Source: Verrucomicrobiota bacterium
GTDB lineage: Bacteria; Verrucomicrobiota; Verrucomicrobiae; Limisphaerales; UBA11358
Length of the DNA stretch: 61,670 bases
Assembly (NCBI GenBank): GCA_014860005.1
Contig: JACZKP010000168.1
Coordinates: 1-61,670, forward strand
Reading direction: 5' to 3'
The translations under genes and the position numbers were made by a program. Within the stretch, counting starts at the first letter, position 1; each line of letters opens with the position of its first letter. Positions 41,458 through 50,711 of the stretch are shown in pieces. Under the pieces are notes generated by a model. It saw only the letters and a program-made list of their open reading frames with translations, was not told the DNA's origin and searched no databases.

Positions 41458-41967
41458 TTATTCCCGTGGTCCGGCGGTTGCGAGATTGCCATTCGCAGGG
41501 TGGTGGTCCATCCGCACGACTCGGACTCGCTCAAGTACGCTTGACATCGCCTCGGGTCGGACGCATTGCCGCAGTTCCGAAAATGCCGACTCGTCCTTTA
41601 TGAAACTTGGAAAGGCCACCACCAGCGACAGGTAGGTCTGTTCCTCCGACAAGGGCACGGCGAACAACGCCACCATGTGAACGATGGGTGACCGACCCCG
41701 GCCCCAGCGAATGCCTGGTTGGGACAAACCGATGGCCAACGACAGCTTCTTAACGGCCCCGCCGCGCAGGTTTGGAAAAGCCACGCCGTCCAACACCGCC
41801 ACCGGCAGCGATTCGTCCGCCATCAAAGCTTGGGCGAACCGCCCGGCATTTATGATGCGTTCTGCGCTCTGAAGCCGCTTGGCCAGTTCGACAATCACAT
41901 CCGCCTGCCGCTCGCTGAGCAGGCGGGGCACGAGTAGTCTCGGTTCGGTGAATTGGGCCAGAGTCAT
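41458..41967 (-). CDS. EIIA-like PTS protein lacking the phospho-His
   Basis: 169 residues from MTLAQFTEPRLLVPRLLSERQADVIVELAKRL, a PtsN/fructose-type EIIA domain start nearly identical in layout to the gene at 42434. In the active loop the His of the family motif (G.AhPH) is Asn66: GVAFPNLRGGAVKKLSLAIGLS. Phosphorylation by HPr at the usual site is therefore not possible, suggesting a constitutive or competitor partner. The downstream part (HMVALFAVPLSEEQTYLSLVVAFPSFIKDE) is family-like. First gene of the minus-strand operon with STAS and DUF2062. The frame runs 24 residues further upstream without EIIA character. Confidence 0.85.
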   Translation of the reverse strand: MTLAQFTEPRLLVPRLLSERQADVIVELAKRLQSAERIINAGRFAQALMADESLPVAVLDGVAFPNLRGGAVKKLSLAIGLSQPGIRWGRGRSPIVHMVALFAVPLSEEQTYLSLVVAFPSFIKDESAFSELRQCVRPEAMSSVLERVRVVRMDHHPANGNLATAGPRE

Positions 41968-42433
41968 ATATGCGCCACGAGTTCTATGGCAAAGCCAAAC
42001 TAAGCAGCGGCGATGCCGCGAGTGCCATCCATCAGACAATCCGGTGTGCTCCAGGTGTTTAGCAAGGTATTGAGGAATGATGCGGCGGCGGCGCGAACGT
42101 CACTTCGCTCGTTTGTGCAGTTTTTGCGCGTGTACCAGACCTCTTGTGCAAGGAGGTTGCGAAGCTCTGTTTGACGGTTCGTTACATCGTCGTCAACCGC
42201 TTGGCGCTGGCTTGCACAAGCTCTTAAGACCGGGTGCAAAGACTGCACAATTCGGCGAACGGGTTCGGGCTCCTTGGCGGGTAGTGGATTGTTTGCACAG
42301 CCTAATCCTTGTTGAATCAACAGCTTAACGCAGCGCAACAGTTCCTCGGTACGGCCCCTGCATTCAGGCGGGCCATGAGAGAAAACATGGAGCAGTTGCT
42401 TGCGCCAATGCTGTCAAGAACCCGATCACGGCA
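41968..42433. promoter_or_regulatory. Divergent intergenic region with six TTGTGCA/TTGCACA words
   Basis: 466 bases between two divergent EIIA genes. TTGTGCA occurs at 42113 and 42144, TTGCACA at 42212 and 42293, GTGCAA at 42234 and TGCACAA at 42244. The pair GTGCA (42234-42238) / TGCAC (42244-42248) is an inverted repeat with five bases between. Candidate multi-site control region for both operons. No coding frame is convincing here. Confidence 0.5.
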
Positions 42434-42925
42434 ATGACATTGGCCGATTTCACCAGTCCCGGATTGATCATTCCTCACCTGCGCGGTCAGGATGCGCCCG
42501 GAGTGATTCAGGAACTCAGTCAGGCCATGCAACGCGCCAAGCGCGTGCCAGACGTGCTGCCGTTTTACCACGCGGCCCTGAATCGGGAGTTCCTTGTCAG
42601 CACTGACATGGAGGCGGGTATGGCGTTTCCCCACGCGCGGTTGCCCGGTTTGCGGGAGCTTTGCTTCGCATTCGGGCGCAGTGATGAACCGCTGGGTTGG
42701 GGCGTGAAAGCCGCCCGCTCGGTGCGGTTGGTCTTTCTGATGGCGGTGCCCGCGACTGACGCAACGCAGTGTCTCTGGCTCATCTCCGGCCTGGCGCGTC
42801 TGGCCAAGGAAGGCAGCCTGGTGGAAAAATTGCGGGGCGCCCAAGATACGGTTGAGATCCTCACGGTACTTCAGCAAATCAAATTGCGGACCAGTTCGGT
42901 GACTGCCACGCGCAAAACTGCGTGA
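42434..42925 (+). CDS. EIIA-type PTS protein with intact His
   Basis: 163 residues, PtsN/fructose-type EIIA. Phosphoacceptor His67 in TDMEAGMAFPHARLPGL. Other conserved parts: VIQELSQAMQRAKRV, FLVSTDMEAG, LVFLMAVPATDATQCLWLISGLARL, and the final helix LVEKLRGAQDTVEIL. It lacks the IIB/IIC permease parts, so it should be a phosphorylation-dependent regulator. 48 bases upstream of the SulP gene on the same strand, so control of that transporter is the simplest idea, comparable to PtsN acting on K+ transport (inference). Confidence 0.87.
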   Translation: MTLADFTSPGLIIPHLRGQDAPGVIQELSQAMQRAKRVPDVLPFYHAALNREFLVSTDMEAGMAFPHARLPGLRELCFAFGRSDEPLGWGVKAARSVRLVFLMAVPATDATQCLWLISGLARLAKEGSLVEKLRGAQDTVEILTVLQQIKLRTSSVTATRKTA

Positions 42926-42973
42926 TCTAAATGCGCCAAACCTTAAGACCTCCAGCGATCCCGACAGATTGAC

Positions 42974-44779
42974 ATGAACTTTGCCATTCCGTTTCGGCCT
43001 AAACTGCTCGACACGCTGAAGAATTACTCCGGACGGGACCTCCGAGCCGACCTCATTGCCGGCCTGACCGTCGGCATCGTCGCCTTGCCGCTGGCCATGG
43101 CGTTTGCCATTGCTTCGGGCGTAAAACCCGAGGCCGGCATTTTCACGGCGGTCATCGCGGGCTTCCTGATTTCAGCGCTGGGCGGTTCACGGGTGGCCAT
43201 TGGCGGCCCCACCGGCGCGTTCATTGTCATCCTCTACGGCATTCACGCTAAATACGGCGCCGAGAATCTCGCGATCTGTACCATGATGGCCGGGGTCATC
43301 CTCCTGCTGATGGGCGCGGCCCGCTTGGGCACGATGATCAAATACATTCCCTACCCGGTGACGATGGGTTTCACGTCAGGCATCGCGGTGCTCATTTTCA
43401 CGACGCAAATCAAGGACTTCTTCGGCCTGCAGGTGGGGCCGGTGCCGTCCGAATTCATTGAAAAAATGAGGCTGCTGGCGGCGAACGCGCTCAGTTTTCA
43501 ATGGCCGACGCTTCTGCTGGCGGCAGTGTCGCTCGCCATCATTTTGTTCTGGCCAAAGAGCTGGCAACGTCGGGTACCGGGTTCAATCGTTGCGCTCATA
43601 TTGGGTACCGTGACGGTCGCCGTTTTCCATCTGGATGTTACGGCCAACGTCGCCACCATCGGCACAACGTTCGGTGGTATTCCGCAGTCGTTGCCCACGC
43701 CCCAGTTTCCGACGCTGTCGTGGGAAAACATCCGGCATCTTTTTCAGCCGGCCACCACCATCGCGTTGCTCGCGGCCATTGAATCGTTGCTCTGTTGTGT
43801 TGTCGCTGACGGCATGATTGACGACCGGCACGATTCAAACCAGGAGTTGATGGCGCAAGGCATCGCCAACATCGTCAGCCCGCTGTTTGGCGGCATTGCC
43901 GCCACGGGCGCGATTGCGCGCACGGCCACCAACGTCAAATGCGGCGCACGCAGTCCTGTGGCCGGGATCGTTCACGCCGTGACGCTGTTGGGCATCATTC
44001 TCGCCGCCGCGCCGCTGGCCAGATTCATTCCGCTGGCCACCTTGAGCGCCGTGCTCGTCAACGTGGCGCTCAACATGGGCGAGTGGCACAACTTTGGCCG
44101 CCTGCGCAAATGGCCGCGCAGCGATGCGCTCGTATTCCTGACTGCCTTCAGCCTGACCGTGATCATTGACCTGACGATCGCGGTTGAAATTGGCATGGTG
44201 CTGGCCGCCGTGCTGTTCATTAAACGTGTTTCCGAGACGACTCAGATCACCGCCGTGGACGAAAGCACCGAGACGGAAGGCTCGCAACATTCCCTGGTCG
44301 GCAGGGATATCCCCAAAGGAGTCATGATTTATCGCATCTTTGGTTCTTTCTTTTTCGGCGCGGCCGACAAGCTGGAAAGCGCGCTCAAACGGCTCAAGGA
44401 AGAGCCGGAGGTTCTCATTTTGCGCATGAGAAAGGTCCTGGCCATTGATGCAACCGGGCTGAATGCGCTGGAGGACCTTTATGAACGGCTGCATCGGCGG
44501 GGCAAACACGTCATTCTCAGCGGACCGCACACGCAACCGCTGTTCATGATGGACAAGGCCGGTTTTCTCGACCGGCTGGGACGGGAGAATGTCTGTGCGA
44601 ATATCGAACTTGCGCTGGCCCGTTCGCGGGAAATCCTTGGCCTGCCGCCTGCCCTAACTCGCGATCCACTGGAAGCGGAACGCCGGAAGCTCGAGACTGC
44701 CCGGCAAGAACTGGCGGGTGCGCTCGAACGCGCGGGAAAGGTCTTGAACCCGCCCGGGAATGGCAGCGAGAGGAAATGA
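42974..44779 (+). CDS. SulP-family anion transporter with STAS tail
   Basis: 601 residues, SLC26/SulP secondary transporter. N-terminal RADLIAGLTVGIVALPLAMAFAIASGVKPEAGIFTAVIAGFLISALGGSRVAIGGPTGAFIVIL is diagnostic, followed by YPVTMGFTSGIAVLIF and ATGAIARTATNVKCGARSPVAGIVHA. About 12-14 membrane segments to residue 420. A cytoplasmic STAS domain covers about 450-560 (VMIYRIFGSFFFGAADKL, VLILRMRKVLAIDATGLNALEDL). SulP proteins move sulfate, bicarbonate or other anions, usually with Na+ or H+; the ion cannot be read. The Lys/Glu-rich C-terminus extends past the STAS domain. Flanked by EIIA regulator genes and two bases-scale operon spacing upstream; likely controlled by them. Confidence 0.93.
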   Translation: MNFAIPFRPKLLDTLKNYSGRDLRADLIAGLTVGIVALPLAMAFAIASGVKPEAGIFTAVIAGFLISALGGSRVAIGGPTGAFIVILYGIHAKYGAENLAICTMMAGVILLLMGAARLGTMIKYIPYPVTMGFTSGIAVLIFTTQIKDFFGLQVGPVPSEFIEKMRLLAANALSFQWPTLLLAAVSLAIILFWPKSWQRRVPGSIVALILGTVTVAVFHLDVTANVATIGTTFGGIPQSLPTPQFPTLSWENIRHLFQPATTIALLAAIESLLCCVVADGMIDDRHDSNQELMAQGIANIVSPLFGGIAATGAIARTATNVKCGARSPVAGIVHAVTLLGIILAAAPLARFIPLATLSAVLVNVALNMGEWHNFGRLRKWPRSDALVFLTAFSLTVIIDLTIAVEIGMVLAAVLFIKRVSETTQITAVDESTETEGSQHSLVGRDIPKGVMIYRIFGSFFFGAADKLESALKRLKEEPEVLILRMRKVLAIDATGLNALEDLYERLHRRGKHVILSGPHTQPLFMMDKAGFLDRLGRENVCANIELALARSREILGLPPALTRDPLEAERRKLETARQELAGALERAGKVLNPPGNGSERK

Positions 44780-44882
44780 TGAAAACAAAGCTGAGACCAC
44801 GTAACTGCCGTCAACAGAGGGTCGCGCGCAATCCCCTGAAGACTCCGCTCTTCGGCGGCGTTGGCGGCTCACCCTGCTAGCC

Positions 44883-45572
44883 ATGTACCTTAACGTGATT
44901 CAACTCGCGGAATCGTTTGGCGTCGAAGAAAGCGTCATTGAAGGCTGGGTGCGCAACGATGGATTGCCGTCCGTGGCGGACCGTGGGCGGCTGCTCTTCG
45001 ATCGTGCGCAGGTTGTGTCCTGGGCGGCGACGCGCGGGCTGGCTGCCAAAGCGGGCTTCCTGGCGCCGGAACGCGCTGCTTCCCGCTCGTCGGGTTGCCT
45101 TGAACCGCTGCTGCGTGCTGGCGGCATCTGGCGCAATGTTCGCGGCGCCGAGGTGCTGAGCGTATTGGAGCGTGTCGTCCACCAACTGCCCGGCGCAACA
45201 CCTGCCGTGCGCGAGCTTCTCGGACAGCGGATCCGCTCACGCGATGGCGTGACGTGGGCGCCGGTGGGCGGCGGTTTCGCGCTACCGCATTTACGCACTC
45301 CCGTTGCGCTGGGGCGGAACGCCGGCACCTTGACACTGCTGCTCTTGTCCGACGCGCTACCGTTGAAGGAACCGCCGCCGGACAATCTCCCCGTCACGCG
45401 TCTTTGGTTTTTCATCGCGCCGTCGCCGAGGGCGCACCTGGAAATGTTGGCCCAACTCAGCACCGTGCTTACACGCGGCGGTTTGCGCCAGCTCGTGAAT
45501 GACGGCGCGCCGGATGAACGAATCTTTGCCGCGCTGGCGACCGCGGAATCACCAGCCAAATCTACGCCATGA
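44883..45572 (+). CDS. HTH plus EIIA fusion regulator
   Basis: 229 residues. Residues 1-50 form a MerR/excisionase-type helix-turn-helix (VIQLAESFGVEESVIEGWVRNDGLPSV...LLFDRAQVVSWA). Residues about 75-220 form an EIIA domain with phosphoacceptor His136 in APVGGGFALPHLRTPV. This arrangement, a DNA-binding head with a PTS-phosphorylatable body, suggests a transcription factor switched by HPr. It lies 70 bases upstream of the Ehr operon on the same strand and 103 bases after SulP. It is a candidate regulator for both, and perhaps the binder of the TTGTGCA motifs (inference). Confidence 0.85.
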   Translation: MYLNVIQLAESFGVEESVIEGWVRNDGLPSVADRGRLLFDRAQVVSWAATRGLAAKAGFLAPERAASRSSGCLEPLLRAGGIWRNVRGAEVLSVLERVVHQLPGATPAVRELLGQRIRSRDGVTWAPVGGGFALPHLRTPVALGRNAGTLTLLLLSDALPLKEPPPDNLPVTRLWFFIAPSPRAHLEMLAQLSTVLTRGGLRQLVNDGAPDERIFAALATAESPAKSTP

Positions 45573-45642
45573 ACTCCAGCCAAACTTGCGCTCATAAGCC
45601 TCGCCGCCGAGGTGACGTTTGGTATAAGAGAGGGGCGAGGAC

Positions 45643-47592
45643 ATGACTCCTGGATGGCTTCTGCTCGTTGGCGTCACCGGACTGGTCGTCGGCCTGTTCA
45701 GCGCCTTCCGTGCGCCGCGACTCTGGCTCGGCGCCTTGCTCGGTGGTGCGCTGGCTGCGCTGGCTGCCGCCGGGTGGATTCTGGTCACCGGTGACATTTG
45801 GGACTGGCGATCTTCGTTTCCGCTTGGGGGTGAACCGGTTCATCTGCGACTTGACGCCCTTGGCGCGTTCTTTCTCGCTTTGCTTGCGTTGCTCGGTGGC
45901 GCGGGCGGGCTTTACGCGCAGGAGTATTGGAATGATCGGCAACATCCGACCTCGGCGCCATGGGGCCGAATTTGGTGGAACGCGCTGCTGCTGAACATGG
46001 CGTTGGTGCTGCTGTGTGCGAACGGGCTGCATTTTCTCATCGCGTGGGAATTGTTCGCGGTCAGCGGCTATTTTCTCATCACGCTGGAACGTCACCGACG
46101 CGAAGTGCGCGCGGCTGGTTGGCTCTACTTTGCCGCATCGCACGCGGGTACGCTTTGCCTGTTTGCCTTCTTTGCCAGCCTCGCGGCGCGCACCGGAAGT
46201 TGGGAACTCGGCCCGATGCATGAACACACCGACCTTGCGCCCTTGTTCTGGCTCGCTCTCGCTGGCTTCGGGTTGAAAGCCGGCTTGTTCCCGCTGCACA
46301 TCTGGCTGCCGTCTGCTCATGCGAATGCGCCGAGTCATGTTTCCGCCATTCTCTCCGGAGTGGCAATCAAGATGGGGATCTACGGTCTTATGCGATTTAC
46401 GGGCTGGCTGCCGATGCCGGATGCCGCAGGCTGGGTGGTGGCTGCGCTCGGCGTGGTGAGCGCGGGGTTGGGGGTGGCGTTCGCCCTCGGGCAACATGAC
46501 CTCAAGCGCCTGCTGGCTTACCACAGCGTGGAGAACATTGGCATCATTCTCATCGGGCTGGGCTTTGCGATGGTGGCCACGGCGCACGGCAACGCGGCTT
46601 GGGGTCAACTCGCGTTCGCCGGTGGCTTATTGCATGTCTGGAATCACGGACTGTTCAAGGCGTTGCTGTTTCTCGGTGCGGGTTCGGTGCTCCACGCGAC
46701 GGGCACGCGCGAAATGAGCCGGCTCGGTGGGCTATGGCGCGCGATGCCGTGGACGGCGGGTCTGTTCACGTTGGGTGCAGTGGCGATTTCCGGTCTGCCG
46801 CCGTTAAACGGTTTTGTCAGCGAATGGCTGGTTTATCTCGGGCTGTTCGACGCGATGGCAACGCGTGGCGCGGCGGCCTGGGCGGTGATTCCAGCAATAG
46901 TGTTGCTGGGCGTGACGGGGGCGCTGGCGCTGGCGTGTTTCGTCAAGGTATGCGGGATTGTGTTTCTCGGTTTGCCGCGCACAGAATCCGCGGCGCGAGC
47001 GCACGAGAGTGGTTGGCTGATGCTGGGGCCGATGGCGGTTCTGGGCGCGGCCTGCGCCGCGATCGGCTTGGTTCCAATTCTTTTTTGGCCAGCCGTTGCA
47101 AGAGCCTCCACTTCCTGGCAGCCGGCTTGGGTCGGGAACTCCCCGCCCGCACCGCTCGCCACATTGGGCGCGTGTCATCTGGCGCTGGCGGCGCTGGGGA
47201 CTTTCGCGGCGGTCGCACTCTGGCGTCGTGTAAAACAGAACGGCCTGAGCCGCGCCGTGACGTGGGATTGCGGTTACGCCGCACCGACGCCACGCATGCA
47301 ATACACTGCCGGTTCGTTTGCCGGCCTCATCACCGGCTGGTTCGGTTGGATACTCCGCCCGCAACGACATTGGCGTCCGCCGCAAGGTCTGTTTCCGTCG
47401 CGCGCGAAGTTTGCCGAACATACGCCGGAGACAGTACTGGAACACGTGGTTGAACCCGCAGGCTCGGTAGTGATGCGCATCTCGACCACGGTTCGGCGGC
47501 TGCAACACGGGCGGCTGCAAGCTTACATCCTTTACCTGCTGATCGGTTTGGCTGCGCTCGCACTGTTGACGTTTCTGGGAGGTGCGAGATGA
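45643..47592 (+). CDS. Hydrogenase-4-like subunit B (NuoL-like)
   Basis: 649-residue membrane subunit of the proton-transporter/antiporter family. Conserved charged residues are visible: Glu in IAWELFAVSGYFLI, Lys in ALAGFGLKAGLFPLHIWLPSAHANAPSHVSAILSGVAIKMGIYGLM (two Lys), Lys in GQHDLKRLLAYHSVENIGIILIGLG, and HGLFKALLFLGAGSVLH. About 14-16 helices plus a C-terminal extension (ITTVRRLQHGRLQAYILYLLIGLAALALL) as in HyfB. It should form one ion channel of the complex. First gene of the operon; GGGGCGAGG precedes the ATG. Gene names hyfB/C/E/F/G/I are used only by analogy. Confidence 0.92.
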   Translation: MTPGWLLLVGVTGLVVGLFSAFRAPRLWLGALLGGALAALAAAGWILVTGDIWDWRSSFPLGGEPVHLRLDALGAFFLALLALLGGAGGLYAQEYWNDRQHPTSAPWGRIWWNALLLNMALVLLCANGLHFLIAWELFAVSGYFLITLERHRREVRAAGWLYFAASHAGTLCLFAFFASLAARTGSWELGPMHEHTDLAPLFWLALAGFGLKAGLFPLHIWLPSAHANAPSHVSAILSGVAIKMGIYGLMRFTGWLPMPDAAGWVVAALGVVSAGLGVAFALGQHDLKRLLAYHSVENIGIILIGLGFAMVATAHGNAAWGQLAFAGGLLHVWNHGLFKALLFLGAGSVLHATGTREMSRLGGLWRAMPWTAGLFTLGAVAISGLPPLNGFVSEWLVYLGLFDAMATRGAAAWAVIPAIVLLGVTGALALACFVKVCGIVFLGLPRTESAARAHESGWLMLGPMAVLGAACAAIGLVPILFWPAVARASTSWQPAWVGNSPPAPLATLGACHLALAALGTFAAVALWRRVKQNGLSRAVTWDCGYAAPTPRMQYTAGSFAGLITGWFGWILRPQRHWRPPQGLFPSRAKFAEHTPETVLEHVVEPAGSVVMRISTTVRRLQHGRLQAYILYLLIGLAALALLTFLGGAR

Positions 47593-47725
47593 GAACATCG
47601 CCCGGCCCACAATCAAATTGGAAACACCGAACCTCCGAAAGCGAACACCCTACATCCAATAGGCTGGGATCATCAGTGCGCCGACACTTGAGGGTTGGAT
47701 TTTTAATTGCTACCCAGGACTGCCG

Positions 47726-48634
47726 ATGACCGTCGCGCTGGACATTCTATTACGGCTCGTCCTCTGGTTGCTCCTGGCGCCGCTAATGCCTGGCCTCGTC
47801 AACAAGGTCAAGGCGTGGGTCGCCGGCAGGCGCGGGCCACCGGTGCTGCAACTCTACTACGATCTGGCAAAGCTATGGCGCAAAGGAGTGGTGTTGAGCA
47901 CCGCCGTTTCACCAGCACACATCGCGGGTCCGGCGGTCGCGTGGATCGCGTTATTGGGCGCGGCGATGCTGTTGCCGGTCGGGCCGGGTGGCACGGTGAT
48001 GGCCTTTCGGGGTGACGCGTTACTGTTTGTCTATTTGCTGGCGCTCGCGCGCTTCTGTACTGCGGTGGCCGCGCTCGACACGGGTTCGGCCTTTGAAGGC
48101 ATGGGGGCGGCGCGCGAAGTCAGCTACGCCATCCTTTCGGAAGCGGCCATTATTACTGCACTACTCACGCTGGCGTTGCAGAGCGACAGTATTTCGTTGG
48201 GAACGATGCTCGCGCCGGCGGCAGGCGCCGGGGCGGCACTGCTCGCGGCTGGATTGTTCACTGTATTGCTGGCAGAGAATTGCCGCGTGCCGTTCGACGA
48301 TCCCAGCACGCACCTGGAGTTGACGATGATACATGAAGTCATGGTGCTCGACCACAGCGGGCCGCCGCTGGCGGTGATTTTGCACGGCGCGTCCCTCAAG
48401 CTGCTGCTGTTCGCCGTGCTGTTGGCCGAGGCGGTGCTGCCACTTGGCAAACTGCCCGCGCTGGCGGCGGTGGGAACCTTGGTTGGTTCGGTGCTGGTCA
48501 TTGCGGTGGGCGTGGGTCTGGTGGAGTCGCTGCTGGCGCGCTTTGCGTTCCGCCGCGTGCCGATGCTGCTGACCACGGCGTTCTTGCTCTGCCTGTTCGC
48601 GCTGTTGGTGGCGTGGAAAGGAGGCGGCGCGTGA
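47726..48634 (+). CDS. Hydrogenase-4-like subunit C (NuoH-like)
   Basis: 302 residues, eight helices, NuoH/HyfC family. Key loops: VKAWVAGRRGPPVLQLYYDLAKLWRKG, typical of G-R-x-GP-hhQ-hhDh-KL, and LLAENCRVPFDDPSTHLELTMIHEVMVLDHSGPPLA, the conserved E-x-x-R-x-P-x-D-x-P-x-x-x-x-E loop that links the hydrophilic arm to the membrane. The 133-base gap after hyfB carries no gene. The GTG start of the next gene overlaps its stop. Confidence 0.92.
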   Translation: MTVALDILLRLVLWLLLAPLMPGLVNKVKAWVAGRRGPPVLQLYYDLAKLWRKGVVLSTAVSPAHIAGPAVAWIALLGAAMLLPVGPGGTVMAFRGDALLFVYLLALARFCTAVAALDTGSAFEGMGAAREVSYAILSEAAIITALLTLALQSDSISLGTMLAPAAGAGAALLAAGLFTVLLAENCRVPFDDPSTHLELTMIHEVMVLDHSGPPLAVILHGASLKLLLFAVLLAEAVLPLGKLPALAAVGTLVGSVLVIAVGVGLVESLLARFAFRRVPMLLTTAFLLCLFALLVAWKGGGA

Positions 48635-49272
48635 GCAACACGTTGAATCTTCTGATCGGGTTGGCGATGGGACTGAACCTGCTCGCGCTGGGCAGCAGCC
48701 GATTGCCGTCAGTGATCCGGGCGGCGGCGGTGCAGGGAATGGTGCTTGGAGTGCTGCCGTTGCTGATGGAGAACGAATTTCATTGGATGGTGGGGCTGGT
48801 GTCGGTGGGCACCGTGGTCGTTAAGGGTTTTGTGATCCCCGGTTTGCTGCGGCGGGCACTCCGCGCGGCGAGCATTGACCGCGAAGTTGATCCTTTGGTG
48901 GGCTTCATCCCGTCGTTGCTGCTTGGGGCGGGGGCGACCATTGGTGCCGTGGCCTTGGGCAACGCGTTGCCCTTGCGACCCGAACACACCAACCTGCTCC
49001 TGGTGCCAGGTGCGTTCGCCACGGTGGTGAGCGGCTTCTTGCTGTTAATGGGCCGCGCCAAGGCAATCGCGCAAGTCTGTGGCTACTTGATTCTGGAGAA
49101 CGGCATTTATCTCTTCGGCCTGCTACTCATCAACACCACCCCGCTCGTGGTCGAAGCGGGCATCCTGCTTGACCTCACCGTGGCGGTGTTCGTGATCGGC
49201 ATCATCGTGGACCGCATCCAGCGCGAATTCGACACGCTGGACACGCGCAAACTAAACACCCTGCGCGAATGA
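48631..49272 (+). CDS. Hydrogenase-4-like subunit E (NuoK-like)
   Basis: 213 residues starting with GTG at 48631 (VSNTLNLLIGLAMGLNLLAL), which overlaps the previous stop (GTGA) and is preceded by GGAGG nine bases upstream; the earlier ATG at 48613 would cover the ribosome-binding site. Seven hydrophobic segments. The C-terminal half LLVPGAFATVVSGFLLLMGRAKAIAQVCGYLILENGIYLFGLLL holds the NuoK-like Glu (LENG), and the end VVEAGILLDLTVAVFVIGIIVDRI another. HyfE-type membrane subunit. Confidence 0.9.
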   Translation: MSNTLNLLIGLAMGLNLLALGSSRLPSVIRAAAVQGMVLGVLPLLMENEFHWMVGLVSVGTVVVKGFVIPGLLRRALRAASIDREVDPLVGFIPSLLLGAGATIGAVALGNALPLRPEHTNLLLVPGAFATVVSGFLLLMGRAKAIAQVCGYLILENGIYLFGLLLINTTPLVVEAGILLDLTVAVFVIGIIVDRIQREFDTLDTRKLNTLRE

Positions 49273-50711
49273 AGGAACTGGCGCTCATTCTTATTCCGCT
49301 CGCCGCGTCCGGGGTGGCATTCGCGTGGCCGACGGAACGGACGCGTCCATGGCTGCTCCCGGCGGTGGGCGCGGTGCATGCGGTGCTTTCGCTGGTCATG
49401 CTGGTGAATCCGCCACCGCTTGAACCCGGCGCGTGGTTCGGTTTTGACCCGTTGGCTCGCGCGACGTTGCCGGCGGTGTCGCTGCTCTTCCTGGTTTGTG
49501 CGACCTACGCGGTGGCTTACTTAAAACTGAGGGCAGAGCGACCCAATCGGGTGTTTGTGGCGTCGTTGCTGGCAATGCTCGGGTTGTTGAGTCTGGCGAT
49601 GCAAAGCCAGCATCTCGGCTTGCTGTGGGTTGCCGCCGAGGCGGCCACGCTCACGACAGTACCTTTGTTGCATTTCAACGGCACGGCCCGCGCGTTCGAG
49701 GCCACCTGGAAATACTTGCTCATTGGCGGCACGGGCATTGCACTGTCTTTGCTGGGATCGTTCTGCCTGGGCTATGCGTCGTTGCACGGTGGCGGAGCCG
49801 GGGACTTGACCTTTGCCGCGTTGGCGGCGCAAGGCGCGGCGCTGACGCGTCCCTGGCTGCTCGCGGCGTGGGTGCTATTACTCACGGGCTACGGCACAAA
49901 GATGGGCCTGGCACCGTTGCATACATGGAAACCGGACGCTTACGGTGAAGCCCCGGCCATTGTCGGCGCAGTGCTCGCGGGCGGGATGACCACAATGGCT
50001 TTCGTAGCACTGCTGCGGGTCAAGCAAGTAGTGGATGCCGCGGGCGGCAGCGAAACAACCTCGCGTACGCTGCTCGTGCTGGGCCTTTTTTCCATGGTCG
50101 TGGCTGCGTTGTTCCTGCTCGGCACCCCTGACTTCAAACGCATGCTGGCGTACTCAAGCGTGGAACACATGGGCATCCTCGCGGTTGGTGCCGCATTGGG
50201 CGGGGCAGGGATTGCTGCGGCACTGTTCCACGTTTGGAACAACAGCCTCACTAAAGGGGCGTTGTTTCTCAGCGCCGGGAATCTCCGTCGCGCGGCGGGT
50301 GGGCGCACGGTGAATGAAGTTGCCGGCATGGCTTGGCGCGCTCCGATGTCGTCGCGCATTCTGGTGGTCGGCCTGCTGGCGATCACCGCGTGCCCGCCTT
50401 TCGGTCCGTTCTTCAGCGAATTGCACATCGTGCGAACCGCGCTGGAAACCTCTCACAGCGCAGCGGCAGTGGTGTTTCTTGGCTGCCTGTTGCTGGCCTT
50501 CTTTGGCATGACCCGGCTGGTGTTCGCCATCGTGGATGGACGTCCACGCACCGCCACGCGCGCAACCGGCGACCGCTTGCGCGAGACGGCGGGAACAATC
50601 GTGCCGCCGCTGGTGTTTCTCGGATTCTCTCTATGGCTTGGACTCGCCACGCCCTCGCTGCTGCGCGAAACCTGGAACGCGGCGGCAAGTTTGCTGGCTC
50701 CCGCACCATGA
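49269..50711 (+). CDS. Hydrogenase-4-like subunit F (NuoM/N-like)
   Basis: 480 residues, about 14 helices, second antiporter-like subunit. Conserved charges: Glu in LLWVAAEAATLTTVPLLHFNGTARAFEATWKYLLI, Lys in LLTGYGTKMGLAPLHTWKPDAYGEAPAIVGAVLAGGMTTMAFVALL, and DFKRMLAYSSVEHMGILAVGAALG with HVWNNSLTKGALFLSAGNL. HTWKPDAYGEAP is typical of HyfF/HycC. ATG overlaps the previous stop, and its own stop overlaps the next ATG (50708-50711), so the operon is tightly coupled. Confidence 0.92.
   Translation: MKELALILIPLAASGVAFAWPTERTRPWLLPAVGAVHAVLSLVMLVNPPPLEPGAWFGFDPLARATLPAVSLLFLVCATYAVAYLKLRAERPNRVFVASLLAMLGLLSLAMQSQHLGLLWVAAEAATLTTVPLLHFNGTARAFEATWKYLLIGGTGIALSLLGSFCLGYASLHGGGAGDLTFAALAAQGAALTRPWLLAAWVLLLTGYGTKMGLAPLHTWKPDAYGEAPAIVGAVLAGGMTTMAFVALLRVKQVVDAAGGSETTSRTLLVLGLFSMVVAALFLLGTPDFKRMLAYSSVEHMGILAVGAALGGAGIAAALFHVWNNSLTKGALFLSAGNLRRAAGGRTVNEVAGMAWRAPMSSRILVVGLLAITACPPFGPFFSELHIVRTALETSHSAAAVVFLGCLLLAFFGMTRLVFAIVDGRPRTATRATGDRLRETAGTIVPPLVFLGFSLWLGLATPSLLRETWNAAASLLAPAP

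Noticed and set aside
37128..45572. Sugar-transport PTS operon
   Set aside because: HPr and EIIA domains are present, but no EI, IIB or IIC protein; a regulatory role fits better.
45643..47592. DabB of a bicarbonate-accumulating DAB complex
   Set aside because: NuoL-like subunits resemble DabB, but there is no DabA-like gene, and NuoH/NuoCD/NuoB-like partners show a hydrogenase-4-type complex.
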